This document shows, one piece after another, positions 7,205 to 16,399 of a stretch of 64,000 nucleotides of DNA. The notes beneath the pieces were generated by a model. The model was given only the letters and a program-made list of their open reading frames with translations. It had not been told where the DNA came from and ran no database searches. Origin of the DNA: JBBDLF01 sp040879025 (GTDB lineage: Bacteria; Pseudomonadota; Gammaproteobacteria; Pseudomonadales; Pseudohongiellaceae); NCBI GenBank assembly GCA_040879025.1, contig JBBDLF010000037.1, forward strand, positions 1 through 64,000, given 5' to 3'. Made by a program: the position numbers and the translations under genes. Every line of letters begins with the position of its first letter. Position 1 is the stretch's first letter.

Positions 7205-9628
7205 TCAAGAGCCGATTCGGTAGCGCAGTTTGACTACTAGCGTGTCCACTACCCGGTCGGTCCATGCCTGGCTCAGCAGGCCGGTGTATTCATCGAACAG
7301 TCCACCGGGCAGGTTGCTGCCCCGGGTGTACACCACAAACAGATCGGACAGCGGTGCGATTTCCCAGCGGTAGCGCGCCTGGAAGGTCATACGGCTGATG
7401 CTGAAATCGTCGGGTGTGGCGGTGGGTTTCGCAATTTCCTGCAGATAATCCAGTTCGTCGGGATTTACCTGCCAGAACTTGTCTTCGTAGGCTTTCAGCC
7501 CGGTCCATTGCATGCTGAGCCGCAGCTGCTGCTTGGCGCTGACGAAGTAGTCCATGTTCACCCGGGGCGACCACTGGGTAGACTCAAAACTGGTGTAACG
7601 ACCCGAGTCCTGGTAGACGAGGAGCGCCTCATTATCATTGTAGGAAATATCCACGCCGAGGGAAAAATTGTCGACAGGACGGTAGTTCACATCGAATGAG
7701 GTACCCATGTCCTTCTTGCCCAGGTCGTTCTGGCCGGCATTGATGTTAAAGCCGTAACCCACCACCTGCGCCTGGTCGCTGTTCCAGCCGAGACTCAGTG
7801 CCCAACGCTCGGGAATGCGAAACTCGCCGCTGCCGCGACCCAGTCGATCATCGATGCGAGGGTTGAAATAGCGTAACCCCAGGTTCAGACGAGTGTTGTC
7901 CAGAAACGTGTAACCGCGGTTGGCGAACAGTCCCAGCCGCACCGGTTGCCCCGCGGTGTTCCACTGGTTGATCACCTGGTAGCTGGTGTTGCGCGAACGC
8001 AGCCCGGGCACATCCGATTCATTGATGCTGTAGTTGTAATCAAGCTGCACCTGGTCGTTACGGCTCAGGAAACCCAGATCATTGATATCGAGCGTGTCGT
8101 CCATGTAGGTTGTGGTGATGCGATGCTGCCGGCCCCGGGCAGGCTGATATTCGATGTCCGCGAATGCGCCGGCGCCGGTGACTCCGTCCACATCGCTGTG
8201 CAGCAGTTGCGCGTCCACCAGCCAGCGGGCATTGGCGGAGAAATAATGGAAATCCACCCCGTTCACCCTGGCATCGGTATCCGGATGAGACAGGTTGGTG
8301 CCCATCCACCCTACCGAGCGTCTGCCGCCGGCGTAGGTGTCCTCGTACAATACCCGCGCGACACCGTAGTCGCGGCCATCCGTCTGCAGTTGAACACGAC
8401 TGCCGTCATCGCGACGGCCGCGGATTTCCATGTCGTCTTCCGCCGCGAGCAGTGTGCCGTAACGCCAGTTGCCGCTTTGCCCGGTCAGCTTGACCGCGCC
8501 GAGTAGATCCGTTGGCTGACTGAGATCGGTGGCGATGACGTTGACATCGTCCGGCACCTCGAAACGGGACGCTCTGCCGATGCGCCGGGTGTTCAGCATG
8601 GCGGTGGGTCCGCCGGGTCCGCGCGATCCGCGGCTGCGGGGCGTGGTGTCAAAAATGTCCTGGCCTTCCAGAAAAAAGGCCCGTTTTTCAGGAAAAAATG
8701 TTTCAAACGCGCCGAGGTTAACCACCACATCGTCGGACTCGACATTGCCAAAGTCGGGATTCAACGTTGCCGCCAATTGCATGTTGGAGGTGGGGCGCCA
8801 GTAGACATCCGCGCCGGCTCTGTAGGTGGTTTCATTCTTGATATTGTCGAATGTTGCCGACGAATACGGATAGTAGGTGATCTGCGTACGCGGGGCGACG
8901 CCGCTCAGCTCGAATTGCTGGAACTCCGACAGAAAGGAGTTGGACGTATTGGGCAGGGCCGGCCAGGACCAGGTTTCACCCAGACCGGCCACTTCCCGCT
9001 CCGTATAAACTCCGATTTGCCTGCCCTCGTCGCCTTGAGGCAGCGCCATCATGGACCAGGGAATAAACATCTCCGCCACCCAGCCCTCGTCCGTCTCGCT
9101 GGTGACCGCATCCCAGGAACCGTCCCACTGCCCGTTGAACTGCTTTTCCGGCAAAATGGTCGCGTCATTCAGCGAGCCGCCCAGATTGACTCGCATCATA
9201 TAGCCGAAAAGTCCCTCGCCTGATGCGTCTATCGATATCGCGAAACTGTCCCGCTGCAAACGGCTGTCGCGCGAGCTCATTCTGGCGATCAGGGTGTCGG
9301 GGGACTGGTAATTCATGACGCCGACGTAAATGCCGCGATCGGTATAAAACAGGCGCGTATGGGTTTGCAGGCTGGCGGGCACCAGCGTATCCGGATCGAT
9401 CACCCGCATATCATCCAACACGGGGATGTCCTCCCAGACCGGCTCATCCAGCCGGCCGTCCAGACTGATGCCGGCGATGCTTTCGTCCACCCGGGTCAGT
9501 GAGGGCAGGCTGTCAGGCGTCTGCGCGACCGCATTGACGGAAGCCGCAAGGCCGCCAGCCAGTACAGTGGCGGCAAACAGGAGCCTTGGCGGGCCATTCG
9601 ATTGGGGAAATAACTCGCGAACTACCAT
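7205..9628 (-). CDS. DUF5916 outer-membrane protein with CBM9-like N-domain
   Basis: An 807-residue exported protein. The signal peptide covers about residues 13-36 (LLFAATVLAGGLAASVNAVAQ). A CBM9-like beta-sandwich follows from about 45 to 230 (ISLDGRLDEPVWEDIP, FYTDRGIYVGV, GWVAEMFIPWSMM). A DUF5916 beta-barrel-like region fills the rest (FNPDFGNVESDD-type NPDFGNVESDDVVVNLGAFETFFPEKRAFFLEGQDIF). The protein ends with an aromatic, charged strand (LVVKLRYRIGS). Members are thought to sit in the outer membrane and are often near peptidases or TonB systems; their substrate is unknown. It converges on the integron remnant. The ATG has no strong ribosome-binding site. Confidence 0.85.
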   Translation of the reverse strand: MVVRELFPQSNGPPRLLFAATVLAGGLAASVNAVAQTPDSLPSLTRVDESIAGISLDGRLDEPVWEDIPVLDDMRVIDPDTLVPASLQTHTRLFYTDRGIYVGVMNYQSPDTLIARMSSRDSRLQRDSFAISIDASGEGLFGYMMRVNLGGSLNDATILPEKQFNGQWDGSWDAVTSETDEGWVAEMFIPWSMMALPQGDEGRQIGVYTEREVAGLGETWSWPALPNTSNSFLSEFQQFELSGVAPRTQITYYPYSSATFDNIKNETTYRAGADVYWRPTSNMQLAATLNPDFGNVESDDVVVNLGAFETFFPEKRAFFLEGQDIFDTTPRSRGSRGPGGPTAMLNTRRIGRASRFEVPDDVNVIATDLSQPTDLLGAVKLTGQSGNWRYGTLLAAEDDMEIRGRRDDGSRVQLQTDGRDYGVARVLYEDTYAGGRRSVGWMGTNLSHPDTDARVNGVDFHYFSANARWLVDAQLLHSDVDGVTGAGAFADIEYQPARGRQHRITTTYMDDTLDINDLGFLSRNDQVQLDYNYSINESDVPGLRSRNTSYQVINQWNTAGQPVRLGLFANRGYTFLDNTRLNLGLRYFNPRIDDRLGRGSGEFRIPERWALSLGWNSDQAQVVGYGFNINAGQNDLGKKDMGTSFDVNYRPVDNFSLGVDISYNDNEALLVYQDSGRYTSFESTQWSPRVNMDYFVSAKQQLRLSMQWTGLKAYEDKFWQVNPDELDYLQEIAKPTATPDDFSISRMTFQARYRWEIAPLSDLFVVYTRGSNLPGGLFDEYTGLLSQAWTDRVVDTLVVKLRYRIGS

Positions 9629-9813
9629 TAACCCGAAAACTCGATTCGTTATTTATGCTGCCTGGACGGTCCGATGTCGTCCGGCATTTCTGGACCGAAC
9701 TATAAACCATTTGATGCGGTAAGGGCACACGGAAACGACCAGTCGCCGCTCCGGCGGCATGGGGCACGGCCAGGGTGGACGACTCGGTTGCCGCGTGACC
9801 CGCAATCCGCTCC

Positions 9814-9993
9814 CTATTTGCCGGCGGGCCTGGGAGGTATCGCGATCGGGTCACTGGCCGGAAAGGTTTGCTTCAGGGCTTCGTCAAGCAATTCGGCCTC
9901 ATGTGCGTCCGCGGCGCTGACCGGCTTGGGTTTGGGGTCGTGTACGGGTATGGCTGGTCGGGGCTGAAATGGCGATTTTCCTTCGCGGCGCAT
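9814..9993 (-). CDS. Small conserved protein with TFPASDP motif
   Basis: A 59-residue soluble protein, rich in proline and basic residues at the start and ending LLDEALKQTFPASDPIAIPPRPAGK. The (E/Q)xFPASDP motif is found in many short uncharacterised proteobacterial proteins. I place the start at 9993 because AGGGAG lies six bases upstream. A longer frame to 10071 lacks such a signal. No function is known. It lies alone between the DUF5916 protein and the GNAT-nitrilase gene. Confidence 0.65.
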   Translation of the reverse strand: MRREGKSPFQPRPAIPVHDPKPKPVSAADAHEAELLDEALKQTFPASDPIAIPPRPAGK

Positions 9994-10091
9994 GGCTGTC
10001 TCCCTGATCATTGATCGTCGCATTGAAAAGACAGACCGGGAGGGTGACCGTCCCGCTTCACCCAGAACCAACCTGAGGAGGGTAGAGACAA

Positions 10092-11693
10092 TTACGCATT
10101 ACTGTCGGTCTCGTCCGGATTCGCCATACCCAGCCATTGCACCTTGTAGAGATCGCGGCGGCGATCCAGGTAGTTTCTCACTGAGCCTTCGTTTTGCAAT
10201 TGCTTCAGTTTCGCGATATCCAGATCAGCGATCAGGGTCATCTCGGTGTTAGGACTGGTTTCCGACACGATCGCATCGTGAGGAAATGCAAAGTCCGAAG
10301 GAGAAAATACCGCCGAATGGCCGTATTGAATATCGACGTTGTCCACCTTGGGCAGGTTACCCACACTTCCGGCAATCACCACATAGCACTCATTCTCTAT
10401 CGCGCGCGCCTGGGCGCAATGTCGAACCCGTAGATAGCCGTTCTTGGTGTCGGTCCAGAAAGGGACAAACAAGATCTGCACTTCTTCCTCGGACAGCAGT
10501 CGCGCCAGTTCGGGAAATTCGACGTCGTAGCAGATAAGAATACCGATCCTCCCAAAATCAGTGTCGAACGCTTTCAGTCTGTCACCACCGCGCATGATCC
10601 AGTCGCGCTTCTCGTGTGGTGTGGGATGCAATTTGTACTGATCCTCCATCGTGCCGTCCCGGCGACACAGATAACTGACATTGTACAATTCATTGTCATT
10701 GATCACCGGCATTGAGCCGGCGATTACGTTGATATTGTAAGTCACCGCAAGCCGGGAAATGGCGCTGACAATATCATCGGTAAACGAGGCCAGATACCAG
10801 ATGGAATCGATGGAGTTGGTGCCTTCTTCCGCGAGCCCCATCAGCGGCGCCATGAAAAATTCCGGCAACATCGCCACATCGCACTGATAACTCGATAACG
10901 CGTCAATGAAGTACTCTACCTGCTGCAGCATTTCATCGATGGACTGGAAGTAACGCATCTGCCACTGAACCAGTCCGATGCGCGCGATCTCCTTGACGGC
11001 GCCCACCAGCTTGGGCAATTCAGCATCATAATAAATGTTATGCCACTGCAATAGAGTGGCATAGCCCATCGACTCCTTGTCTTCCGGCATATACGCCTTG
11101 AGAACCTGTTTTACCTCAAAGTCGTTGGACAACTGAAAGCTCAGTATCGGATCGAATATGTCTTTTGATTTAACCAGGCTGATATATTCATACGGCGACA
11201 TTTTTTCCGCGTATTTTTGATAGTTCGGTATGCGCCCACCGGCAATGATGGATTTAAGATTCAGGTTGCGGCACAACTCTTTGCGGGCATCATACAGTCG
11301 ACGTCCCAGCCGCAGTCCGCGATAGCGCGGAGAGACCATCATTTCAATGCCGTATAACACATCTCCTTTGGGATCGTGGGTGGTGAGATACGCATCACCG
11401 GTGATTTCATTGTAAGTATGCTTGTCGCCAAACCGCTCGTAGTCAACAATCAAGGAAAACGCGGCTGCTATAACCGTTCCGTTGTCCTCAAGACACAACT
11501 GTCCCTCGAGAAAAACGTTCAACTGGGCTTCGTAATTTTTGCGCGGCCAGCCGCCCAGCGCGGGATAAACTTCATCCTGCAACGCCTTGAGGCCTTCATA
11601 GTCTGCCAGGGTCAGATGCCGCAACGTCAGGCGCTGGATATCCGGTTCCTGGGTTTCAGTCGCAGTGCTGTCTGTCATCTTGTCTCTCGTCAC
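10092..11693 (-). CDS. Bifunctional GNAT acetyltransferase / carbon-nitrogen hydrolase
   Basis: A 533-residue cytoplasmic fusion. An N-terminal GNAT domain (about 20-210) carries the acetyl-CoA loop MVSPRYRGLRLGRRLYDARKE. A C-terminal nitrilase domain (about 230-515) carries the catalytic triad Glu in MLPEFFMAP, Lys in YKLHPTPHEKRDW and Cys in ILICYDVEFPELARLL. The arrangement is like Bacillus YhcX and many proteobacterial proteins. The nitrilase part should hydrolyse an amide, possibly of an acylated amine made by the other domain, but the substrate is not known. It stands as a single gene, and both active sites look intact. Confidence 0.9.
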   Translation of the reverse strand: MTRDKMTDSTATETQEPDIQRLTLRHLTLADYEGLKALQDEVYPALGGWPRKNYEAQLNVFLEGQLCLEDNGTVIAAAFSLIVDYERFGDKHTYNEITGDAYLTTHDPKGDVLYGIEMMVSPRYRGLRLGRRLYDARKELCRNLNLKSIIAGGRIPNYQKYAEKMSPYEYISLVKSKDIFDPILSFQLSNDFEVKQVLKAYMPEDKESMGYATLLQWHNIYYDAELPKLVGAVKEIARIGLVQWQMRYFQSIDEMLQQVEYFIDALSSYQCDVAMLPEFFMAPLMGLAEEGTNSIDSIWYLASFTDDIVSAISRLAVTYNINVIAGSMPVINDNELYNVSYLCRRDGTMEDQYKLHPTPHEKRDWIMRGGDRLKAFDTDFGRIGILICYDVEFPELARLLSEEEVQILFVPFWTDTKNGYLRVRHCAQARAIENECYVVIAGSVGNLPKVDNVDIQYGHSAVFSPSDFAFPHDAIVSETSPNTEMTLIADLDIAKLKQLQNEGSVRNYLDRRRDLYKVQWLGMANPDETDSNA

Positions 11694-11776
11694 ACACGTG
11701 TATTCACCGAGGCACAGGATACCTCAGAACCGGTGTGATTGACATGAGACGGACAAAGGAGCCGGCGGCTTGTTGC

Positions 11777-12061
11777 TCACCATTTGGATTCGTAGGACTT
11801 CACTGTGGTTCCCAGTGATTCCCAATAACTTTCGATGCCGGTTCTCACGTGATCCCAGGAACCGTCATCAACTTCCCGCAGGTCGGCCAGCTTGGCTCTG
11901 GCTTCCTCTTGCTGGGTTCGAAAAATGGCTATCTGCTTGTAATATTCAAGGCGAGTATCGGGGTCGGCGGCATAGGCTTTTGCCTGCAGTCTTTCAATCT
12001 CTTCTCCGCGTTCTCCGACCTGCGTCAGTAGCCTTTCTTCGTAGGCTTGTTTTGATTTCAT
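11777..12061 (-). CDS. Coiled-coil protein of the Sll1863-like stress type
   Basis: A 94-residue charged helical protein (YEERLLTQVGERGEEIERLQAKAYAADPDTRLEYYKQIAIFRTQQEEARAKLADL) followed by a conserved-looking tail WDHVRTGIESYWESLGTTV. This architecture, long amphipathic coiled coil then W-x-x-x-(R/K)-x-G-x-E-x-x-W, matches small stress-associated proteins related to cyanobacterial Sll1863. No catalytic motif is present. GAGGAGG five bases before the ATG gives a strong start. A stem-loop at 12091-12121 lies just upstream and may affect its expression. Confidence 0.65.
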   Translation of the reverse strand: MKSKQAYEERLLTQVGERGEEIERLQAKAYAADPDTRLEYYKQIAIFRTQQEEARAKLADLREVDDGSWDHVRTGIESYWESLGTTVKSYESKW

Positions 12062-12431
12062 GATTACCTCCTCGTAAACGATAAGCGAGCGGAGGGATCG
12101 CTGTGATCAAGTGATCCCTCCGCCGCTCATTCCTCCTTTCGCTCCCTTCGCTATATGCCTTCCCTGACTTCCTTATGCTCTGGTGATGTCCCGCGGCGTT
12201 TGCATGTGTTACCGCGGGCCTATACATTTCGCTTCACAACTCTGTTTACATTTCAGTTTGCATTGCATTGCTTCAGTGGAGACAGCATAGAAGATTAAAT
12301 CCCATAATGAAGTAGATATATAACCTGCTTTTTGCTCCTCAAAACCCGCAGGATTGTTCTTTTCGCCGCGAGTGGTTATCCTGACCGGAACCAGAGAAAT
12401 CAAACCAGAGAGCCAATAATGGAGGGAAATC
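12062..12431 (-). other. Intergenic region with stem-loop
   Basis: These 370 bases have no supported gene. Their main feature is the inverted repeat GGAGGGATC (12091-12099) and GATCCCTCC (12113-12121), about 30 bases upstream of the coiled-coil gene in its 5' untranslated region. The half toward 12432 is more AT-rich and probably holds the promoter of the PEBP gene. I see no riboswitch or RNA gene. Confidence 0.4.
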
Positions 12432-12911
12432 ATGGGCTTTGCCTTATCGGATATGCTGCTGACCAGCGCGGCTTTCAAAAACGGAGCACCGATTCCGGTT
12501 AAACACACCGGCGAGGGTGAAGATGTGTCTCCCGCCATGTTCTGGCGCAATGCCCCGGAAGGCACGAAGTCCTTCGCTCTGTTCTGCCACGATCCTGACG
12601 CGCCTCTGGTTTCCCAGCGCGGCTCTTACGGGTTTGTCCATTGGGTGTTGTACAACATGCCGCCCACAACGAAGGGTCTGGATGAGGGTGTCAAAGAATT
12701 TGCCAGTGGCAAGAACAACTTTGGCAACAGCGGCTACAACGGGCCCATGCCTCCCGACCGCCACGGGACCCATCACTATTTCTTCTGGATAATGGCACTG
12801 GATCTCGAGCCTTCCCTGCCGGACGGACTGGACCTGCCGGAATTACTGGAAAAGGTGGAACCCCATATTCTTGGCATGAACCGCCTGGTGGGCACCTACC
12901 AGCGCGCCTGA
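12432..12911 (+). CDS. YbhB/YbcL-type PEBP (Raf kinase inhibitor-like) protein
   Basis: A 159-residue cytoplasmic protein of the phosphatidylethanolamine-binding protein family. Its signatures are LTSAAFKNGAPIPVKHTGEGEDVSPAMFW, the CHDPDAP ligand-pocket motif (about residues 56-62), FVHWVLYNMP and the GYNGPMPPDRHGTHHYFF motif. Bacterial members bind small anionic ligands; their physiological role is unclear. GGAGGG five bases upstream of the ATG supports the start. It is a single gene followed by AsmA on the same strand. Confidence 0.92.
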   Translation: MGFALSDMLLTSAAFKNGAPIPVKHTGEGEDVSPAMFWRNAPEGTKSFALFCHDPDAPLVSQRGSYGFVHWVLYNMPPTTKGLDEGVKEFASGKNNFGNSGYNGPMPPDRHGTHHYFFWIMALDLEPSLPDGLDLPELLEKVEPHILGMNRLVGTYQRA

Positions 12912-13062
12912 GTGCCAACTTCGTCCTGCGGGTGAAACCGCTGGGCCGGTACGGCGGTCATGTTGACGTTATGTCGACGTTCTGAATCGTGTCGGAGCGG
13001 CGTATTCTGCTCCGGTGGCTGTACCCATTAATTTTCTCCGGATCCCCGAGGCTCCAGTCCCT

Positions 13063-16000
13063 ATGAAAACGGTTCTCAAGGTACTTTTTGGTATTGTGAC
13101 TGTATTGGTAGTGGTCGTTCTCCTCAGCGCTGCCTACATCACCACCCGTGACCCCAACGACTACAAGGAATGGATCGCAGCGGAATTCAGGGAATCCACC
13201 GGCCGCACTCTCGCTGTGGAAGGGGACATCGAAGTCAGCTTCTATCCCTGGCTCGGCCTCGACGTGGGCCGACTTACCGTCAGTAATGCACCCGGTTTCG
13301 GCGAGGAACCCATGCTGGCGGCGGAAAACGCAGCGGCGCGGGTGAGGCTGCTTCCTATACTGCGGGGAGAATACCGGATCGATACGTTGCGACTGCACGG
13401 CACGCGCATCAACCTCGCCGTGAATGAAAGCGGCGAGAGCAACTGGCAGGATCTGGTGTCGGAAGCGGGTGAGGAAGCCGACGAGGAAGCCGCAGGCGAC
13501 GGGGATGGATTGCAGTTGGAGAACATCATACTGGGCGGGGTCGACATCCGTGACGGCGCACTGCGGTACGAAGACAGGATGGCGCAGCTGGTGTATGACA
13601 TCGACGATTTCGACTTCACCACCGGCGCCTTGACCTTTGGTGAACCCATCGACCTGAACATCAATTTCAATGCCTCCGCTTCGCAGCCCGCCTTGTCCGG
13701 ACAGGTGGCACTTACCGGCACCCTGCTTTACGACCTGTCCACCGATGTTTATGAACTCAGCCCGCTCGCCATCGATTCGGTGGTGACCGGTTCGAATATC
13801 CCCGGGGGCTCCACAGAAGTCACTCTTCGCACCAGCGTACGTCTGCTCGCCGAGACCAGCACCCTCACGGTGTCCGACCTGTCGGTTTCCGCGCTGGACA
13901 CTGAAATCAACGGAAACCTGACCGGTGTTAATGCCGGGTCCGCCCGGGCTGCGTACCGCGGCGATTTGCAGGTTAATGGTGATGACCTGGCGCAACTGTT
14001 CACCATCCTGGAGATTGAACCGCTGGCTACGCAGCTGGCCGCGATGGACAACCAGTCTTTCAGCCTGGCGAGCGATCTGTCGTTTGACCAGGGCGAGGGC
14101 AGTGTCGGTGTCTCCGGCCTGGAAGCGGTTTTGCTCGGCTCCACGATACGGGGCCGACTGGATGCCAGCAATCTCAATTCCGACGCGCCACTGGTTCAGG
14201 GAAATCTGAATGCCTCGGGTCCGGATCTCCCCGCCGTGATGCTGGTGCTGGGCCAGCTTTCCGGCGGCAACGAATCACCCCTGAGTCAGGCTGCCCGGGA
14301 ACTCGACCCGATTACCGACAGGAATTTCACCATCGGCACCGATTTTGATGCCGACTGGCAGCGCGGTGATATCACTGTTTCGACCGTGAACGCACAGTTG
14401 CCCGGCGCCAGCGTCGAAGGCCATTTGACCGCATCCAATGTCCGCTCCGATTCGCCGGTCGTGGCTGGCCGGCTCAATGCGTCCGGCCCTGACCTGCCTC
14501 TGTTGCTGCGCGTTGCCGGCCGGTTGCAGGACAGGCCGAATGCACAAGGAGCGCAAGAAAGTGCCGGGTCGCCTCTTTATACCTACGGTCAGCAACTGGG
14601 AAACATCAATAACCGCTCATTCTCGATTCTGGCGGAGTTCGACGCTGATCTGACTCGAGGTGATATCCAGGTTCCGGTGCTGGAGGGCCAGACCCTCGGG
14701 TTTCAACTTGACGGCACGGTCAACACTCGCGACATGAATGCCTCCGGAGGCAACATCGACGGCTCGCTTGATCTCACCGGTGAAAATATGGGTGACTTGC
14801 TGCGCGCACTGGGACAGCCCGACCTGGCAGAAGTGGTGCAGAGTGTCACCGCCCGGATCGAACTGGGAGGCTCGCGCGCGGACCTGTCCCTCAGCCCGAT
14901 GGTGATCAGTGCGGTGCTATCCGGACCCACCATTCCCAATTCGCCGGTGACCGTGGCGCTTGAGGCTGATTCCCGCATCAATCTCGACAGCGAAGAACTG
15001 ACGGTGGATTCGTTTGCACTGACCGGCCTGGGCCTGGACGCCACCGGCAATCTGACCGCGAACAACATTCTCCAGAGCCCTGCGTTTCAAGGCCAGTTAA
15101 ACCTCGCCGAATTCAGTCCGCGCCGTTTGCTGTCCCAGTTGAACCAGGAGGTGCCACCGATGGCCGATCGGGAAGCGTTTCAGCGCTTCGCTCTGAGCAC
15201 GTCCTTTTCCGGGTCGGCTGACAGTCTCACACTGGAAAATGTGCAAATGGAGCTGGATGAATCAACCCTGCAAGGGCGTTTCGCAGTAAGCAATTTCACT
15301 ACCCCGGCCATCGATTTTGAAATGGAAGTGGATCGCATCGACGCAGATCGTTACCTTGCCGCCGAGACATCGCCGGCGGCAGCGAATGGAAGCGCGGCCG
15401 GGACCACGGAACTGCCCGTGGAGATGCTGCGAAACCTGCAAGTGAACGGCGACATAACCCTTGCCGCGCTGAGCGTAGCGGGCATGACATTTGCGGATTT
15501 CGCCGCCACGATGAACGCCGCTGATGGCGAGGTCAGCCTTTCCCCGTTGCGGACCCAGCTTTACGAGGGTGCCTTTGACGGCGCGGCCCGCTTGTCCGTC
15601 AGCGGCGAGGTGCCGGAGGTCACTCTTGAGGTGAATCTGCTGGAGGTGGCCGTGGAGCCATTATTACAGGACCTGATGGATGCCACTTACGTCAGCGGTT
15701 ACGGCAATATCGAGTTGGCGCTGTCAAGCAACGGCGGCGACACCGCGGCGCTGGCGGAAAACCTCGATGGCTCCGGGCGCATTGAATTGGAGAACGGCGT
15801 GCTTTCCGGCGTCGACATCGTCAGTGTGCTGGGCCAGATTGAAACCATGTTGCGAAGCCGTCGCATCGCGGATTTACAGCGCGGCGAACAGACGGCATTC
15901 GATACTTTCTCGGCAACGCTCCGCGTACAGGACGGCGTTATCGCCAGTGACGATTTACTGATTACGTCACCCGGGTTCCGGGTGACCGGACAGGGCACCC

Positions 16001-16392
16001 TGCTCAATCTGTCGGATAACAACATCAACTACAACCTGGTGACCACGGTGGATGAAAGCACCGCGACCACGGCCGCCGAGGAGTATGACATCGGCGGCTA
16101 CAGTGTGCCCATTGCCTGCACCGGCTCACTGGAATCGCCACGCTGTTTGCCCGATGCCGGCGAAATCGTGCGCACGGCGCTGGCGAGAGAAGCGCAGCGA
16201 CGGGTAGGTGACTTTATCAACCGGACCTTGGGTGGCGACGAGCCGCAAAGCGACGATACACAGAACGGCGGCAGTCAGAATCAGCCGGCACAGCAAGACT
16301 CACAGGATTCCCAACAGCAAGACTCACAATCCTCACCAGACGACGCGGCGAACGAATTGATCAATCGCGCTTTGGATCGCCTGCTGCGCTGA
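13063..16392 (+). CDS. AsmA-family envelope protein
   Basis: A 1,109-residue protein with one N-terminal membrane anchor (about residues 3-24, VLKVLFGIVTVLVVVVLLSAAYI), then the AsmA N-terminal domain (FRESTGRTLAVEGDIEVSFYPWLGLDVGRLTVSNAPGF style). A long repetitive beta-rich middle region contains DASNLNSDAPLVQGNLNASGPDLP and close repeats. An AsmA C-terminal domain follows (LDGSGRIELENGVLSGVDIVSVL...FSATLRVQDGVIASDDLLITSPGF). The tail is a Q/S/D-rich low-complexity stretch. AsmA-like proteins bridge the envelope and are linked to phospholipid transport and outer-membrane homeostasis. I chose the ATG at 13063 because the anchor begins there. The frame is open from 13015. Confidence 0.88.
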   Translation: MKTVLKVLFGIVTVLVVVVLLSAAYITTRDPNDYKEWIAAEFRESTGRTLAVEGDIEVSFYPWLGLDVGRLTVSNAPGFGEEPMLAAENAAARVRLLPILRGEYRIDTLRLHGTRINLAVNESGESNWQDLVSEAGEEADEEAAGDGDGLQLENIILGGVDIRDGALRYEDRMAQLVYDIDDFDFTTGALTFGEPIDLNINFNASASQPALSGQVALTGTLLYDLSTDVYELSPLAIDSVVTGSNIPGGSTEVTLRTSVRLLAETSTLTVSDLSVSALDTEINGNLTGVNAGSARAAYRGDLQVNGDDLAQLFTILEIEPLATQLAAMDNQSFSLASDLSFDQGEGSVGVSGLEAVLLGSTIRGRLDASNLNSDAPLVQGNLNASGPDLPAVMLVLGQLSGGNESPLSQAARELDPITDRNFTIGTDFDADWQRGDITVSTVNAQLPGASVEGHLTASNVRSDSPVVAGRLNASGPDLPLLLRVAGRLQDRPNAQGAQESAGSPLYTYGQQLGNINNRSFSILAEFDADLTRGDIQVPVLEGQTLGFQLDGTVNTRDMNASGGNIDGSLDLTGENMGDLLRALGQPDLAEVVQSVTARIELGGSRADLSLSPMVISAVLSGPTIPNSPVTVALEADSRINLDSEELTVDSFALTGLGLDATGNLTANNILQSPAFQGQLNLAEFSPRRLLSQLNQEVPPMADREAFQRFALSTSFSGSADSLTLENVQMELDESTLQGRFAVSNFTTPAIDFEMEVDRIDADRYLAAETSPAAANGSAAGTTELPVEMLRNLQVNGDITLAALSVAGMTFADFAATMNAADGEVSLSPLRTQLYEGAFDGAARLSVSGEVPEVTLEVNLLEVAVEPLLQDLMDATYVSGYGNIELALSSNGGDTAALAENLDGSGRIELENGVLSGVDIVSVLGQIETMLRSRRIADLQRGEQTAFDTFSATLRVQDGVIASDDLLITSPGFRVTGQGTLLNLSDNNINYNLVTTVDESTATTAAEEYDIGGYSVPIACTGSLESPRCLPDAGEIVRTALAREAQRRVGDFINRTLGGDEPQSDDTQNGGSQNQPAQQDSQDSQQQDSQSSPDDAANELINRALDRLLR

Positions 16393-16399
16393 AGCCGAG

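Noticed and set aside
7946..8506. Plus-strand open frame of 186 codons opposite the DUF5916 gene
   Set aside because: It lies fully within a clear minus-strand gene with signal peptide and domains, has no family similarity and no ribosome-binding site. It is a shadow caused by high GC.
12958..13995. Minus-strand open frame of 345 codons over the AsmA gene start
   Set aside because: It opposes the well-supported AsmA gene and reads as low-similarity, His/Gln-rich sequence. No promoter or start signal was seen.
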